Position numbers and translations under genes: made by a program
Assembly: GCA_900553895.1 (NCBI GenBank)
Contig: USFB01000051.1
Coordinates: 1 to 11,831 of the forward strand
From: an uncultured bacterium
Lineage (GTDB): Bacteria; Cyanobacteriota; Vampirovibrionia; Gastranaerophilales; Gastranaerophilaceae
Direction: 5' to 3'
Length of the DNA stretch: 11,831 nt
Shown: one piece after another, positions 5,652 to 11,831 of the stretch
How positions within the stretch are numbered: the first letter of the stretch is position 1
Layout of the letters: each line of letters opens with the position of its first letter
The notes under the pieces: generated by a model
Seen by the model: the letters and a program-made list of their open reading frames with translations, nothing else
Databases searched by the model: none
What the model was told of the DNA's origin: nothing

Positions 5652-6446
5652 CTATACACTAACTTTCATTGTGTTAGCAATAATTTCGTTGAAGCTGTCA
5701 GCTTTCAAACTTGCACCACCAACCAAAGCACCGTCAATGTCTGATTGTGACATTTGTTCTTCGATTGTGTTAGGTTTTACAGAACCACCGTAAAGAATTC
5801 TAATTGAATCACCTGCAGAAGCAGAAGAAACTTCTTTAACAACGTTTCTAATCATAGCGATAACTCTGTTAGCTTCTTTGCTGTCACAAGTTTTGCCTGT
5901 GCCGATAGCCCAAATTGGTTCATAAGCGATAACTGATTTAGCAACTTCTTCTTCAGACAAGCCGTTTAATGCAGCTCTAATTTGAGTAGCGATGTGTTCA
6001 TCCGTTACACCGGCTTCTCTTTGTTCAAGAGTTTCACCACAGCAGATAATAGGAATCAAACCGCCAGCTAAGATAGCTTTAGCTTTTTTATTAATCATTT
6101 CATCTGTTTCTGAGAAATATTGTCTTCTTTCTGAGTGACCGATGATAACGTGTGAACAACCTGCATCAGCTAACATTTCAACAGAAACTTCACCTGTGAA
6201 TGCGCCTGATTTTTCCCAGTGGCAGTTTTGACCTGCAACTGCGATTTTATCACAGCCAGCACCACAAGAGCATTTTAGAGAATTTACAACACTTAAAGAT
6301 GTAAATACAGGTGCAACAATGATTTCAGGCAATTGGTCTGCTGAAAAATCTTTTGCAAAATTCTTTATACCTTCAAACAATGATTTAGCATCAGCTTGAA
6401 GTAAGTTCATTTTCCAGTTTCCTGCAATAATTGGTTTTCTTGACAT
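5652..6446 (-). CDS. tpiA: Triosephosphate isomerase
   Basis: A 264-residue enzyme interconverting dihydroxyacetone phosphate and glyceraldehyde 3-phosphate in cytosolic glycolysis and gluconeogenesis. All catalytic and phosphate-binding elements are present: AGNWKMN (N10, K12), the catalytic histidine in IIGHSERR (H104), the catalytic base in AYEPIWAIGTG (E176), the flexible loop after it, YGGSVKPN (219-226) and VGGASL (242-247). The start is the ATG at 6444-6446, because AAGGAG lies 7 bases upstream and the conserved PIIAGNWK begins at residue 5. A longer in-frame extension of 25 residues is not credible. Unusual for the family is a short cysteine-rich insert KCSCGAGCDK at 58-67. The gene is monocistronic, with its own promoter and terminator. 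Confidence 0.98.
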   Translation of the reverse strand: MSRKPIIAGNWKMNLLQADAKSLFEGIKNFAKDFSADQLPEIIVAPVFTSLSVVNSLKCSCGAGCDKIAVAGQNCHWEKSGAFTGEVSVEMLADAGCSHVIIGHSERRQYFSETDEMINKKAKAILAGGLIPIICCGETLEQREAGVTDEHIATQIRAALNGLSEEEVAKSVIAYEPIWAIGTGKTCDSKEANRVIAMIRNVVKEVSSASAGDSIRILYGGSVKPNTIEEQMSQSDIDGALVGGASLKADSFNEIIANTMKVSV

Positions 6447-6505
6447 AATTTTCTCCTTCTTTTTGAGAGCAATTACTCTCTTACAATAAGTATTATTACT
6501 CTCTG

Positions 6506-6534
6506 ATATTAGAATAAACAATAAGTAAAATCAA
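6506..6534 (-). promoter_or_regulatory. Candidate sigma-70 promoter of tpiA
   Basis: Minus strand: TTGATT (6529-6534), a 17-base spacer, then TAATAT (6506-6511). Transcription would begin near 6499, leaving a leader of about 50 bases that contains an imperfect GAGAG...CTCTC hairpin before the ribosome binding site. Confidence 0.65.
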
Positions 6535-6577
6535 CATTAACAAACCTTAATAACTTTTAACAAAAGTATTCCAAATG

Positions 6578-6606
6578 TTGACACTTACTCATGTTCATCC
6601 TAATAT
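6578..6606 (+). promoter_or_regulatory. Near-consensus sigma-70 promoter of rpsL-rpsG
   Basis: TTGACA (6578-6583, a perfect -35), a 17-base spacer, and TAATAT (6601-6606) as the -10. The predicted start lies near 6611-6614. This is the strongest promoter in the window and fits a ribosomal protein operon. A short inverted repeat ACTTTT-AAC-AAAAGT (6553-6567) lies just upstream, between this and the divergent tpiA promoter. Confidence 0.85.
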
Positions 6607-6609
6607 AAA

Positions 6610-6832
6610 GTTACCCTAGTCGAAATTTCTGCCGGATTTGACGGCTCAGGGTGGGTAACAATGGGTGCCAAGAATTAGTTGGACGTGAGTCTATCGGTTT
6701 GGAAGCAGCTGAAGGGTTACAGGATACAAAGTTGAACCTACAGACAAAAGTGGGTTAGGTTCAGCAATTGGCATTGAACCCAGCAAAAATTGTTACCAAA
6801 AGATTACTAAAAAGGTAAAAGGAGAAAAAGTT
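6610..6832 (+). ncRNA. Structured 5' leader of rpsL (putative cis-regulatory RNA)
   Basis: About 220 bases between the promoter and rpsL, visibly richer in G+C than the surrounding intergenic DNA. Pairings seen by eye are: GTTACCC (6610-6616) with GGGTAAC (6653-6659), enclosing a GCCG...CGGC hairpin (6631-6645); TGGG-TGCCAA (6662-6671) with TTGGCA (6768-6773) and CCCA (6779-6782), closing a domain of about 100 bases; GAC-GTGA-GTC (6682-6691); and GAACCTA (6734-6740) with TAGGTTC (6756-6762). GGTTCA (6758-6763) can instead pair with TGAACC (6775-6780). TTACC (6793-6797) can pair with GGTAA (6814-6818) next to AAGGAG (6819-6824). I do not recognise a known riboswitch class. Autogenous control by S12 or S7 is a reasonable guess. 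Some or all of these pairings could be chance. Confidence 0.55.
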
Positions 6833-7216
6833 ATGCCTACTATGAACCAGCTTGTGCGTTCAGAACGTAAAAAGCTAAAAGACAAAACCAAATCACCGGC
6901 TCTTATGGAATGTCCACAAAGACGCGGTGTTTGTACTAGGGTTTATACAACAACCCCTAAAAAACCAAACTCAGCTTTGAGAAAAGTTGCCAGAGTAAGA
7001 CTTACTAACGGATTTGAAGTAACTTCTTATATCCCAGGTATCGGACACAACCTACAAGAACACAGTGTTGTTCTTATTAGAGGCGGAAGAGTTAAAGACC
7101 TTCCTGGTGTAAGATATCACATCGTACGTGGTACTTTAGATACAGCAGGTGTTGCTAACAGAACACAAAGCCGTTCTAAATATGGTGCTAAGAGAGCTAA
7201 AGGAGGTAAGAAATAA
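6833..7216 (+). CDS. rpsL: 30S ribosomal protein S12
   Basis: A 127-residue protein of the 30S decoding centre. Family motifs run the full length: CPQRRGVCTRVYTTTPKKPN (27-46), SALRKVARVRLTNGFEVTSY (47-66), IPGIGHNLQEHS (67-78) and GGRVKDLPGVRYHIVRG (84-100). The lysine where streptomycin resistance substitutions arise (in TTPKKPNS, residues 43-44) is wild type, and the aspartate that is methylthiolated in many bacteria (D89) is present. The ATG follows AAGGAG by 8 bases. The stop codon overlaps the rpsG start by one base. It is transcribed from the promoter at 6578-6606 through a long leader that may carry its regulation. Confidence 0.99.
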   Translation: MPTMNQLVRSERKKLKDKTKSPALMECPQRRGVCTRVYTTTPKKPNSALRKVARVRLTNGFEVTSYIPGIGHNLQEHSVVLIRGGRVKDLPGVRYHIVRGTLDTAGVANRTQSRSKYGAKRAKGGKK

Positions 7217-7686
7217 TGTCAAGAAGATCTAAACCGGAAAGAAGAATTCCTTCAGCTGACCCTATTTATAACAGCGTAGATGTTTCAAAATTCATCAACA
7301 GAGTTATGAGACGTGGTAAAAAATCACTTGCTGAAAAAATATTCTACTCTACAATCACAAAGATTGAAGAAAGAACAAATGAAAAAGGCTTGGAAATTTT
7401 CCAAAAAGCTCTTACAAACGCTACTCCATTATTGGAAGTTAAAGCAAGACGTATCGGTGGTTCTACTTACCAAGTGCCTATCGATGTAAAACCTGATAGA
7501 GGTTTCGCTCTAGCTTCTTCATGGATTATTGCAGCAGCAAAAAATAGAAGTGGTAAATCATTCGTAGAAAAACTTACAAGCGAATTGGTTGACGCATCTA
7601 ACGGTAACGGCGCAGCTTGCAAAAAACGTGAAGACACCCACAGAATGGCTGAAGCTAACAAAGCGTTTGCTCATTACAGATATTAA
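7216..7686 (+). CDS. rpsG: 30S ribosomal protein S7
   Basis: A 156-residue protein, the normal length for S7, which nucleates assembly of the 16S rRNA 3' major domain. Recognised segments are MSRRSKPERRIPSADPIYNS at the N-terminus, VSKFINRVMRRGKKSLAEKI, VKARRIGGSTYQVPIDVKPD and a C-terminal K-R-E-D-T-H-R-M-A-E-A-N-K-A-F-A-H-Y. The start overlaps the rpsL stop (TAATG), with AGGAGG (7201-7206) inside rpsL, so translation is probably coupled. In E. coli S7 represses its own synthesis through a long rpsL-rpsG spacer; no such spacer exists here. The usual next genes fusA and tuf are absent; a terminator follows. Confidence 0.99.
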   Translation: MSRRSKPERRIPSADPIYNSVDVSKFINRVMRRGKKSLAEKIFYSTITKIEERTNEKGLEIFQKALTNATPLLEVKARRIGGSTYQVPIDVKPDRGFALASSWIIAAAKNRSGKSFVEKLTSELVDASNGNGAACKKREDTHRMAEANKAFAHYRY

Positions 7687-7703
7687 TATTTTAATATTTA
7701 TAA

Positions 7704-7744
7704 GCAAAAAAAGACGTCTGGAAGCAGATGTCTTTTTTTTTTGC
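7704..7744. terminator. Bidirectional rho-independent terminator
   Basis: GCAAAAAAA, stem GACGTCTG (7713-7720), loop GAAG, stem CAGATGTC (7725-7732, one G-U pair), then ten T and GC. The A-rich and T-rich flanks let it serve rpsG on the plus strand and the glycerophosphotransferase-like gene on the minus strand, whose stop lies 15 bases beyond. Confidence 0.92.
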
Positions 7745-7759
7745 ATCTAAATATATCGT

Positions 7760-9001
7760 TTATAGTAGATTTTTAAGTATATCTTCTACTATAAATTTAG
7801 CAGAATTTGGATAATTTAACTTTTTTAAAAGTGCCAATCGCTCTTGTTTTTTAGGGTCGTTTTTATAGATTAAAACTTCTTCAAAAAACTTATTCATCTC
7901 ATCCGCATTATGCACATTATAATAAGTTTCACAAATTCTTTTAACATTTTCGTTACCCTTAAAATATTGTGAAACCAAATGTATGCAAGGCTGTTTTGTG
8001 AAAAAATATTCGGTCAAAAAAGACCCGCAATCAGTTATCATAGCAATCGAGTTTTGGAACAGTTGCATGTAATCTCCGTCTTCACACACAATTCCTACAT
8101 CATGCCAACGCTTGTAATACTCATCCGCATCATACTTTGTCATATAGCCCGACATAAAAAGAAAATTATAAAGGCAGGGATGAGGTTTAAATACCCAATT
8201 TAATTCAGGATGTTTTTCTGCAAACTCTAATATCTTATATCCGTTCCAGTCAAAAGTTGAGTATCTTAAATTATCACCGCAAACCGTCCAATGGGGTGCA
8301 TATATTACATATTTACGCTTATTTTGATTTTTATTGTTTAAGTAGAAATCCAATTGCGGATGCCCTGCAACTATGAGCTTTTCCCCTTTGTCATACATGT
8401 TTGGAGCATAATTCTTTCTGATAATTTCATCAGGAACATAATAACGATAAATGTAGCGGTGAAACCTTAAATCATATTCAATAGGATTATCAATATCTGA
8501 AATATAATAAGGAACGTAATACGTCAAAGCAAACTTCGAACAAACAACAGGACCTTGAGTCGTTTCAACATACCAAGGATGCTGATAAATGATTATATCA
8601 GGTTTTGGTGACATTTTTTCAAACGGAATAAATTCGTCTTTTTCTAAATCATAAGCATATTTGACATTCATATCCTTTGATTTGAAAAAATCGTAAGTTT
8701 TTTTGATATCATCAATCGTTTGATAATTAAAATTGTCTTTGGGCGCATTACATTTTGTAACAAAAATATAAGGTGTAAATCGCTCATCTTTTCTCATCAA
8801 ATCATAAATGCTTTGACACTTCCATTTTGCAGAATCATAAACATAAAAAGCAATGTTTAAATGAGTTTTGCCTTTTAATTTTGCCTTAACTTTTTTTTGA
8901 TTTTTTTTTATGTAATCAAGGTTTTGTTTGATTTTTTTGTTATAAAAAAATCTTTTACCAAAACCTAATATCTTGCCGATTTTTTCGTAATTTATATACA
9001 T
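7760..9001 (-). CDS. CDP-glycerol glycerophosphotransferase-like protein (TagB/TagF family)
   Basis: A 413-residue soluble protein with a basic, lysine-rich N-terminus (1-45) and no signal peptide. The two-domain GT-B-like pattern of the glycerophosphotransferase family is visible: a D-I-I-I-Y-Q-H-P-W-Y segment (135-144), AGHPQLD (212-218), YAPHWT (234-239), FKPHP (271-275) and TDCGSFLTEYFFTKQP (323-338), which correspond to the substrate-binding KPHP and SDxSS motifs. Family members transfer glycerol phosphate, or related polyol phosphates, onto surface polymers at the inner face of the membrane. In a diderm this would more likely decorate a capsule or LPS than make teichoic acid. The donor is not known here. 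It is last in a three-gene minus-strand cluster, 17 bases after the acetyltransferase. No clear ribosome binding site precedes the ATG. Confidence 0.8.
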   Translation of the reverse strand: MYINYEKIGKILGFGKRFFYNKKIKQNLDYIKKNQKKVKAKLKGKTHLNIAFYVYDSAKWKCQSIYDLMRKDERFTPYIFVTKCNAPKDNFNYQTIDDIKKTYDFFKSKDMNVKYAYDLEKDEFIPFEKMSPKPDIIIYQHPWYVETTQGPVVCSKFALTYYVPYYISDIDNPIEYDLRFHRYIYRYYVPDEIIRKNYAPNMYDKGEKLIVAGHPQLDFYLNNKNQNKRKYVIYAPHWTVCGDNLRYSTFDWNGYKILEFAEKHPELNWVFKPHPCLYNFLFMSGYMTKYDADEYYKRWHDVGIVCEDGDYMQLFQNSIAMITDCGSFLTEYFFTKQPCIHLVSQYFKGNENVKRICETYYNVHNADEMNKFFEEVLIYKNDPKKQERLALLKKLNYPNSAKFIVEDILKNLL

Positions 9002-9018
9002 AAATTAATTATAATATT

Positions 9019-9471
9019 TTATCTTGCGTATTGCAAAATATAAAATCCTGAGTTTTCAAATTCTTGTTTTACGCCTGTCAGTTTAAAGCCGAGTTTTTCG
9101 TAGAATTCTCTAGCCGGCATGTTTTTATCCAAAACCCAAAAATAAATAGGTTTGTTCATTTTGATGAACTCGTTCATGACGTAAGTTCCGATGCCTTCTC
9201 CTTGGAAAAATTTATCAACATAAAAATCGCTTATGGTAATTTTATCATCCGTAACTTCAGCATTAATCATTGCTTTAACAATTCCATCATCATAAACATA
9301 CATGTTATCCAAAGCATGAGGTTTTTTAAAACCTTCTGCTTCTGAAAGCACTTGAATTACATTAAATGATACGTGGTCATTTTTGAAAATATCACGATAA
9401 GTATGTCTTTTTGTAAAAACTATGATTTCTGCGATTCTTGCTATATCTTTTTCTTCAGCTTTTCTTAACAT
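9019..9471 (-). CDS. GNAT family N-acetyltransferase
   Basis: A 150-residue protein of single-domain GNAT size. Motif A is FYVDKFFQGEGIGTYVMNEF (83-102), with the acetyl-CoA pyrophosphate loop QGEGIG (90-95). Motif B is NMPAREFYEKLGFKLTG (117-133). The N-terminus (LRKAEEKDIARIAEI) is typical. It acetylates an unknown amine substrate with acetyl-CoA in the cytosol. AGGAG lies 6 bases before the ATG. It sits 23 bases after the lipoprotein gene and 17 before the glycerophosphotransferase-like gene, so a surface-sugar amine is a possible substrate, but this is only positional. Confidence 0.92.
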   Translation of the reverse strand: MLRKAEEKDIARIAEIIVFTKRHTYRDIFKNDHVSFNVIQVLSEAEGFKKPHALDNMYVYDDGIVKAMINAEVTDDKITISDFYVDKFFQGEGIGTYVMNEFIKMNKPIYFWVLDKNMPAREFYEKLGFKLTGVKQEFENSGFYILQYAR

Positions 9472-9494
9472 TATTAGCTCCTAATCTCTATATG

Positions 9495-9986
9495 TTATGG
9501 ACATTTACTAGCCTCGGCAGCTTCAATTACGTCAAAAACGCCTTGTAATTCATTTAAGCTCATACCTTTTTGACAATTAATAGAATAAACTCCACTTTCA
9601 GCAGCAAAATATGCAACATAATATTTTGTATTGTCACGGCGAACATTTATTACCACACCACTTTTTAATACAACTTCATCGCTAATTGGATATTTGTTAT
9701 AATCTCCACTTATATCCAAATTATCAGTTTCCGTAAGAGATTTTCTTACAATAACATTTCTAAATTCATCAAGTGGGTAAGTTATCTCAATCATATCAAA
9801 CGTTGCACGCACTTGATAATTAGATAAGACAAGCGGAAATTGAAATCCTGCTTTTTTAGCAGCACATTTTAAATTATCCCCACATTCAATCCAAGGGTTT
9901 GGCATACCGCACATACTAGAAGTTGCACACCCACAAAATAAAACTGTTGTTAAAATAATTAAAAAAATTAAATTAAATTTTTTCAT
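9495..9986 (-). CDS. Predicted lipoprotein of unknown function
   Basis: A 163-residue protein. Residues 1-20 form a type II signal peptide: KK, a long hydrophobic stretch, then LFCGC with the lipidated cysteine at position 20. Phe at -3 is not ideal for the lipobox. The mature part has several cysteines (25, 35, 41, near 138, and 162) that could form periplasmic disulphides, a beta-rich middle and a helical C-terminus. I do not recognise the family. It would be anchored to a membrane facing the periplasm or outside. It is first in the cluster with the acetyltransferase and glycerophosphotransferase-like genes. No ribosome binding site is evident before the ATG, and a promoter -10 box ends six bases upstream of it. 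Confidence 0.8.
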   Translation of the reverse strand: MKKFNLIFLIILTTVLFCGCATSSMCGMPNPWIECGDNLKCAAKKAGFQFPLVLSNYQVRATFDMIEITYPLDEFRNVIVRKSLTETDNLDISGDYNKYPISDEVVLKSGVVINVRRDNTKYYVAYFAAESGVYSINCQKGMSLNELQGVFDVIEAAEASKCP

Positions 9987-9992
9987 AATTTT

Positions 9993-10001
9993 AGTATACC
10001 A
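9993..10001 (-). promoter_or_regulatory. Extended -10 promoter, possibly giving a leaderless transcript
   Basis: Minus strand TGGTATACT: a TGN extension followed by TATACT (9993-9998). The box ends six bases before the lipoprotein ATG, so transcription would start at or next to the A of the start codon (9986). There is no good -35, which fits an extended -10 promoter. Confidence 0.5.
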
Positions 10002-10046
10002 CTAGCAAAAAATATTTTTACAGTTTTAATAATAACAGGTGCAAGT

Positions 10047-10922
10047 ATGCAAATCACAACACAGAATCAATATAACACATCATATAAAGGCGGATTAAAA
10101 TCTCTAAATGCACTTAATCCCATTTCTTATTATGCAAACAGTTATTTTAAACGCTCTGCAAAAATGTCGAATAAGAACCTTATGCCTATATCAGATTCTC
10201 TCATAGGTAAAATAAAAAAAATAAAACTGGGCAAAATTTCAGCTTGGGATATAAATCCTGAAAACTCTAAAGATTATATTTTCTTTTTACATGGAATGTC
10301 ACAAAACGTAAGCAACTATCAAGCGGTCTATGAAACTGCTTTAAAAAATAAAAAAGCCGTTTTTGCAGTTGAATACAGAAGCTATGGAGAAAATAAACCA
10401 GCTAGAATATCAGAAGATAAATTAAGAAATGATGTTGAAAAAGCTTATAATTTTTTAACCGATAAAAAAAATATTAATCCTGAAAATATAACAGTTATCG
10501 GGCACAGTATGGGCGGAGCGTTAGCTACAAATTTTGCGAGCAAGCATAAAGATATTAAAGCTTTGATTTTATTATCGCCCATAAGAAGCATGACATGCAT
10601 AGGAAAAAAATTCTTTTTAAATAAAACATTGGGAATTGGAATTCCGCCTCTAATTAACAAACTTATGAACATAATTAAGCCGTTGAAATGGCTTCTAAAT
10701 TTACGCTTTAATTCTCAAAAAAAAATAAAACAGGTAGAGGCTCCTACTTATATCATGCAATCAAAAAATGACTCTGTAACACTTTTGAACGGGGCAAGAA
10801 AACTAGCTAAAACAGCTCGAGAGAAAGGAATTCTAAAAGATTTTATATTGTTTCCGCTCGGCGGACATAAAGTTGATAGTAAAAAAATTGAAGCCTTAGA
10901 TAAAATCTTAGGAGAAATTTAG
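10047..10922 (+). CDS. Alpha/beta hydrolase
   Basis: A 291-residue serine hydrolase with the fold's key elements. The oxyanion strand is FFLHGMSQN (79-87). The nucleophile elbow is VIGHSMGGA (150-158) with S154. The likely acid is D242 in QSKNDSV, and the likely histidine is H274 in LGGHKVDS. The core (about 65-291) resembles esterases and acylglycerol lipases of this superfamily; the substrate is unknown. Residues 1-50 are an extra polar N-terminal extension beginning MQITTQNQYNTSYKGG, with no signal peptide. AGGTG lies 6 bases before the ATG. The next gene starts two bases after its stop, so the pair is almost certainly cotranscribed. The divergent lipoprotein gene starts 60 bases away. Confidence 0.88.
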   Translation: MQITTQNQYNTSYKGGLKSLNALNPISYYANSYFKRSAKMSNKNLMPISDSLIGKIKKIKLGKISAWDINPENSKDYIFFLHGMSQNVSNYQAVYETALKNKKAVFAVEYRSYGENKPARISEDKLRNDVEKAYNFLTDKKNINPENITVIGHSMGGALATNFASKHKDIKALILLSPIRSMTCIGKKFFLNKTLGIGIPPLINKLMNIIKPLKWLLNLRFNSQKKIKQVEAPTYIMQSKNDSVTLLNGARKLAKTAREKGILKDFILFPLGGHKVDSKKIEALDKILGEI

Positions 10923-10924
10923 CA

Positions 10925-11674
10925 ATGAAAATAAACCCCGTAACAAATAGCTTGAATTTTCAATCGACAAGCAGAAGATACACTGATTCTAATGGTGACC
11001 CCTTCGGATGTTTTACAATGTTTTTCCGAGATGATCTCAATTGGGAAAAACTCTCAGAATTTGAATTAGAACATTTTAAGAAAAAAGATGAAGTTAATGT
11101 TGTAATGTTCGCATCTTCTGATGGTTCGGAGGCTTATTCCAAAATAATTTCTTTGCTTGAAAACCCTATAGAACAAAAAAAGCCCCAAGCAAAGAAGTTT
11201 TTTCCAATACATGCTTTTGACGTAGATGATGAAATTGTTAAAACCGCTAAAAGTGGGTATATTAAAGCCACAAGTTTTGATATAGTAGAAATCATCTCCA
11301 GAACAAATAAATATACTGATTATTTTCAAAAAAGCGAAGAAAAGCTAAATATTGCCAATGACATAACACAAGGAAATCTTGTTTTAAAAGCAAAAGCTGC
11401 TTTAACTGATAGAGTAAAATTTAACAAAGGTGACATGTTCAAAGAAATCAGAAAAATAAAAGATAACTCAAACACTATATTAATGTGCCGAAACATTTTA
11501 GGTTATTTTTTGAATGATAAAATAGAAGAATTCATAAAACTTGCATCTGAGTTTTTAAAGCGTGGCAGTTTGTTTGTTATTGGTGATTATGACCACTCAT
11601 ATATTGATATCGGAAAAATTATAGAAAACAACAATTTCAAAAAAGTATTGAAAAATGTTTATGAAAAAATATAA
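10925..11674 (+). CDS. Divergent CheR-like SAM-dependent methyltransferase
   Basis: A 249-residue protein with the CheR catalytic-domain layout. FFRDDLNW (33-40) matches the start of the family domain (usually FFRD...F). V-V-M-F-A-S-S-D-G-S-E-A-Y (59-71) replaces the usual SAM-binding W-S-A-A-C-S-T-G-E-E-P-Y. HAFDVDDEIVKTAKSGYI (96-113) matches the A-T-D-I-D...L..A..G.Y motif, and ILMCRNILGYF (185-195) matches the F-C-R-N-V-L-I-Y-F motif. CheR methylates glutamates of chemoreceptors. This protein lacks the N-terminal CheR helical domain and has a weakened SAM loop, so it may methylate another protein or be inactive. AGGAG from the end of the hydrolase gene precedes the ATG, with 2 bases between the genes. 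The short N-terminal tag MKINPVTNSLNFQS resembles that of its neighbour. Confidence 0.75.
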   Translation: MKINPVTNSLNFQSTSRRYTDSNGDPFGCFTMFFRDDLNWEKLSEFELEHFKKKDEVNVVMFASSDGSEAYSKIISLLENPIEQKKPQAKKFFPIHAFDVDDEIVKTAKSGYIKATSFDIVEIISRTNKYTDYFQKSEEKLNIANDITQGNLVLKAKAALTDRVKFNKGDMFKEIRKIKDNSNTILMCRNILGYFLNDKIEEFIKLASEFLKRGSLFVIGDYDHSYIDIGKIIENNNFKKVLKNVYEKI

Positions 11675-11831
11675 TTTCAATTCCGACACTCCTTGTAGTT
11701 GGTTCAATTAATGTATGGAGCTAAAAATGTAAAGTTTTGTAACAATATAATGCGTATAGTGAAATTCTTGAATAAGAATATACTTTATATATATGTAAGT
11801 CGAAAACAAAAAAGAAAATCGACAAACATTA
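11675..11831. other. AT-rich terminal intergenic region with inverted repeat
   Basis: No coding region is supported here and no terminator follows the methyltransferase gene. There is a perfect inverted repeat ATTCTT-GAAT-AAGAAT (11764-11779), overlapping a possible -35 (TTGAAT) with TA-rich sequence (TATATATATG) about 16 bases further. An isolated TATAAT lies at 11746-11751. These may belong to the promoter of a plus-strand gene beyond the window. Confidence 0.4.

Noticed and set aside
6447..6521. 25-residue N-terminal extension of triosephosphate isomerase
   Set aside because: The inner ATG has a strong ribosome binding site 7 bases upstream, the conserved fold begins right after it, and the extension overlaps the candidate promoter.
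6648..6660. T-box antiterminator motif (AGGGTGGGTAAC) in the rpsL leader
   Set aside because: It lacks the ACCGCG continuation, a specifier stem and a terminator, and the downstream gene is not a T-box type target.
6690..6720. SRP RNA or RNase P RNA in the rpsL leader (TTTGGAAGCAGC resembles the SRP tetraloop region)
   Set aside because: The flanking asymmetric loop and closing stem are not in the right order, and none of the RNase P core motifs is present.
6655..6830. Decayed coding sequence in the rpsL leader (an open frame of about 28 codons)
   Set aside because: It is short, interrupted, without a start signal, and the self-complementary segments explain the composition better.
7467..7661. 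Minus-strand reading frame inside rpsG
   Set aside because: It lies wholly within a conserved ribosomal protein gene and has no recognisable domain.

Overview
The window comes from an AT-rich, flagellated bacterium. It has a P-ring protein (FlgI), a P-ring chaperone (FlgA) and a predicted lipoprotein, which point to a diderm envelope. The AT richness, the cyanobacterial-looking S12 and short N-terminal 'N..(F/Y)(K/Q)' tags on two accessory proteins suggest an uncultured non-photosynthetic cyanobacterial relative (Melainabacteria/Gastranaerophilales type). That placement is inference from memory of such proteins, not a database match.

Region 1 (1-5434, minus strand) is a flagellar rod/ring operon. 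In transcription order it encodes a lytic transglycosylase, FlgF, FlgG, FlgA, FlgI, a single-domain FlgJ and a small FlgM-position protein. Together these build the rod, open the peptidoglycan for it and assemble the P ring. FlgH (L ring) is absent from its usual place. Every junction from flgF onward is filled by a roughly 120-bp palindromic element, and a sixth copy is cut by the window edge. Each arm is a run of about four degenerate octamers (consensus NAGTTKAG), and a conserved core lies between the arms. In the flgA-flgI copy the core is inverted. The elements lie close to the upstream stop codon and the downstream ribosome binding site, and were seen nowhere else in the window. This is the most unusual structure here.

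Region 2 (5435-7744) is housekeeping. tpiA (minus) is followed by a strong hairpin terminator and diverges from rpsL-rpsG (plus). The rpsL promoter is near consensus and is followed by a leader of about 220 nt, richer in GC than its surroundings and with several possible competing pairings. rpsL and rpsG overlap by one base and end at a terminator, with no fusA or tuf following.

Region 3 (7745-9986, minus) is a three-gene cluster: a predicted lipoprotein, a GNAT acetyltransferase and a CDP-glycerol glycerophosphotransferase-like enzyme. The lipoprotein gene may be transcribed without a leader. Region 4 (10047-11674, plus) is a tight pair, an alpha/beta hydrolase followed by a divergent CheR-like methyltransferase. 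The last 157 bases hold no gene I can support.
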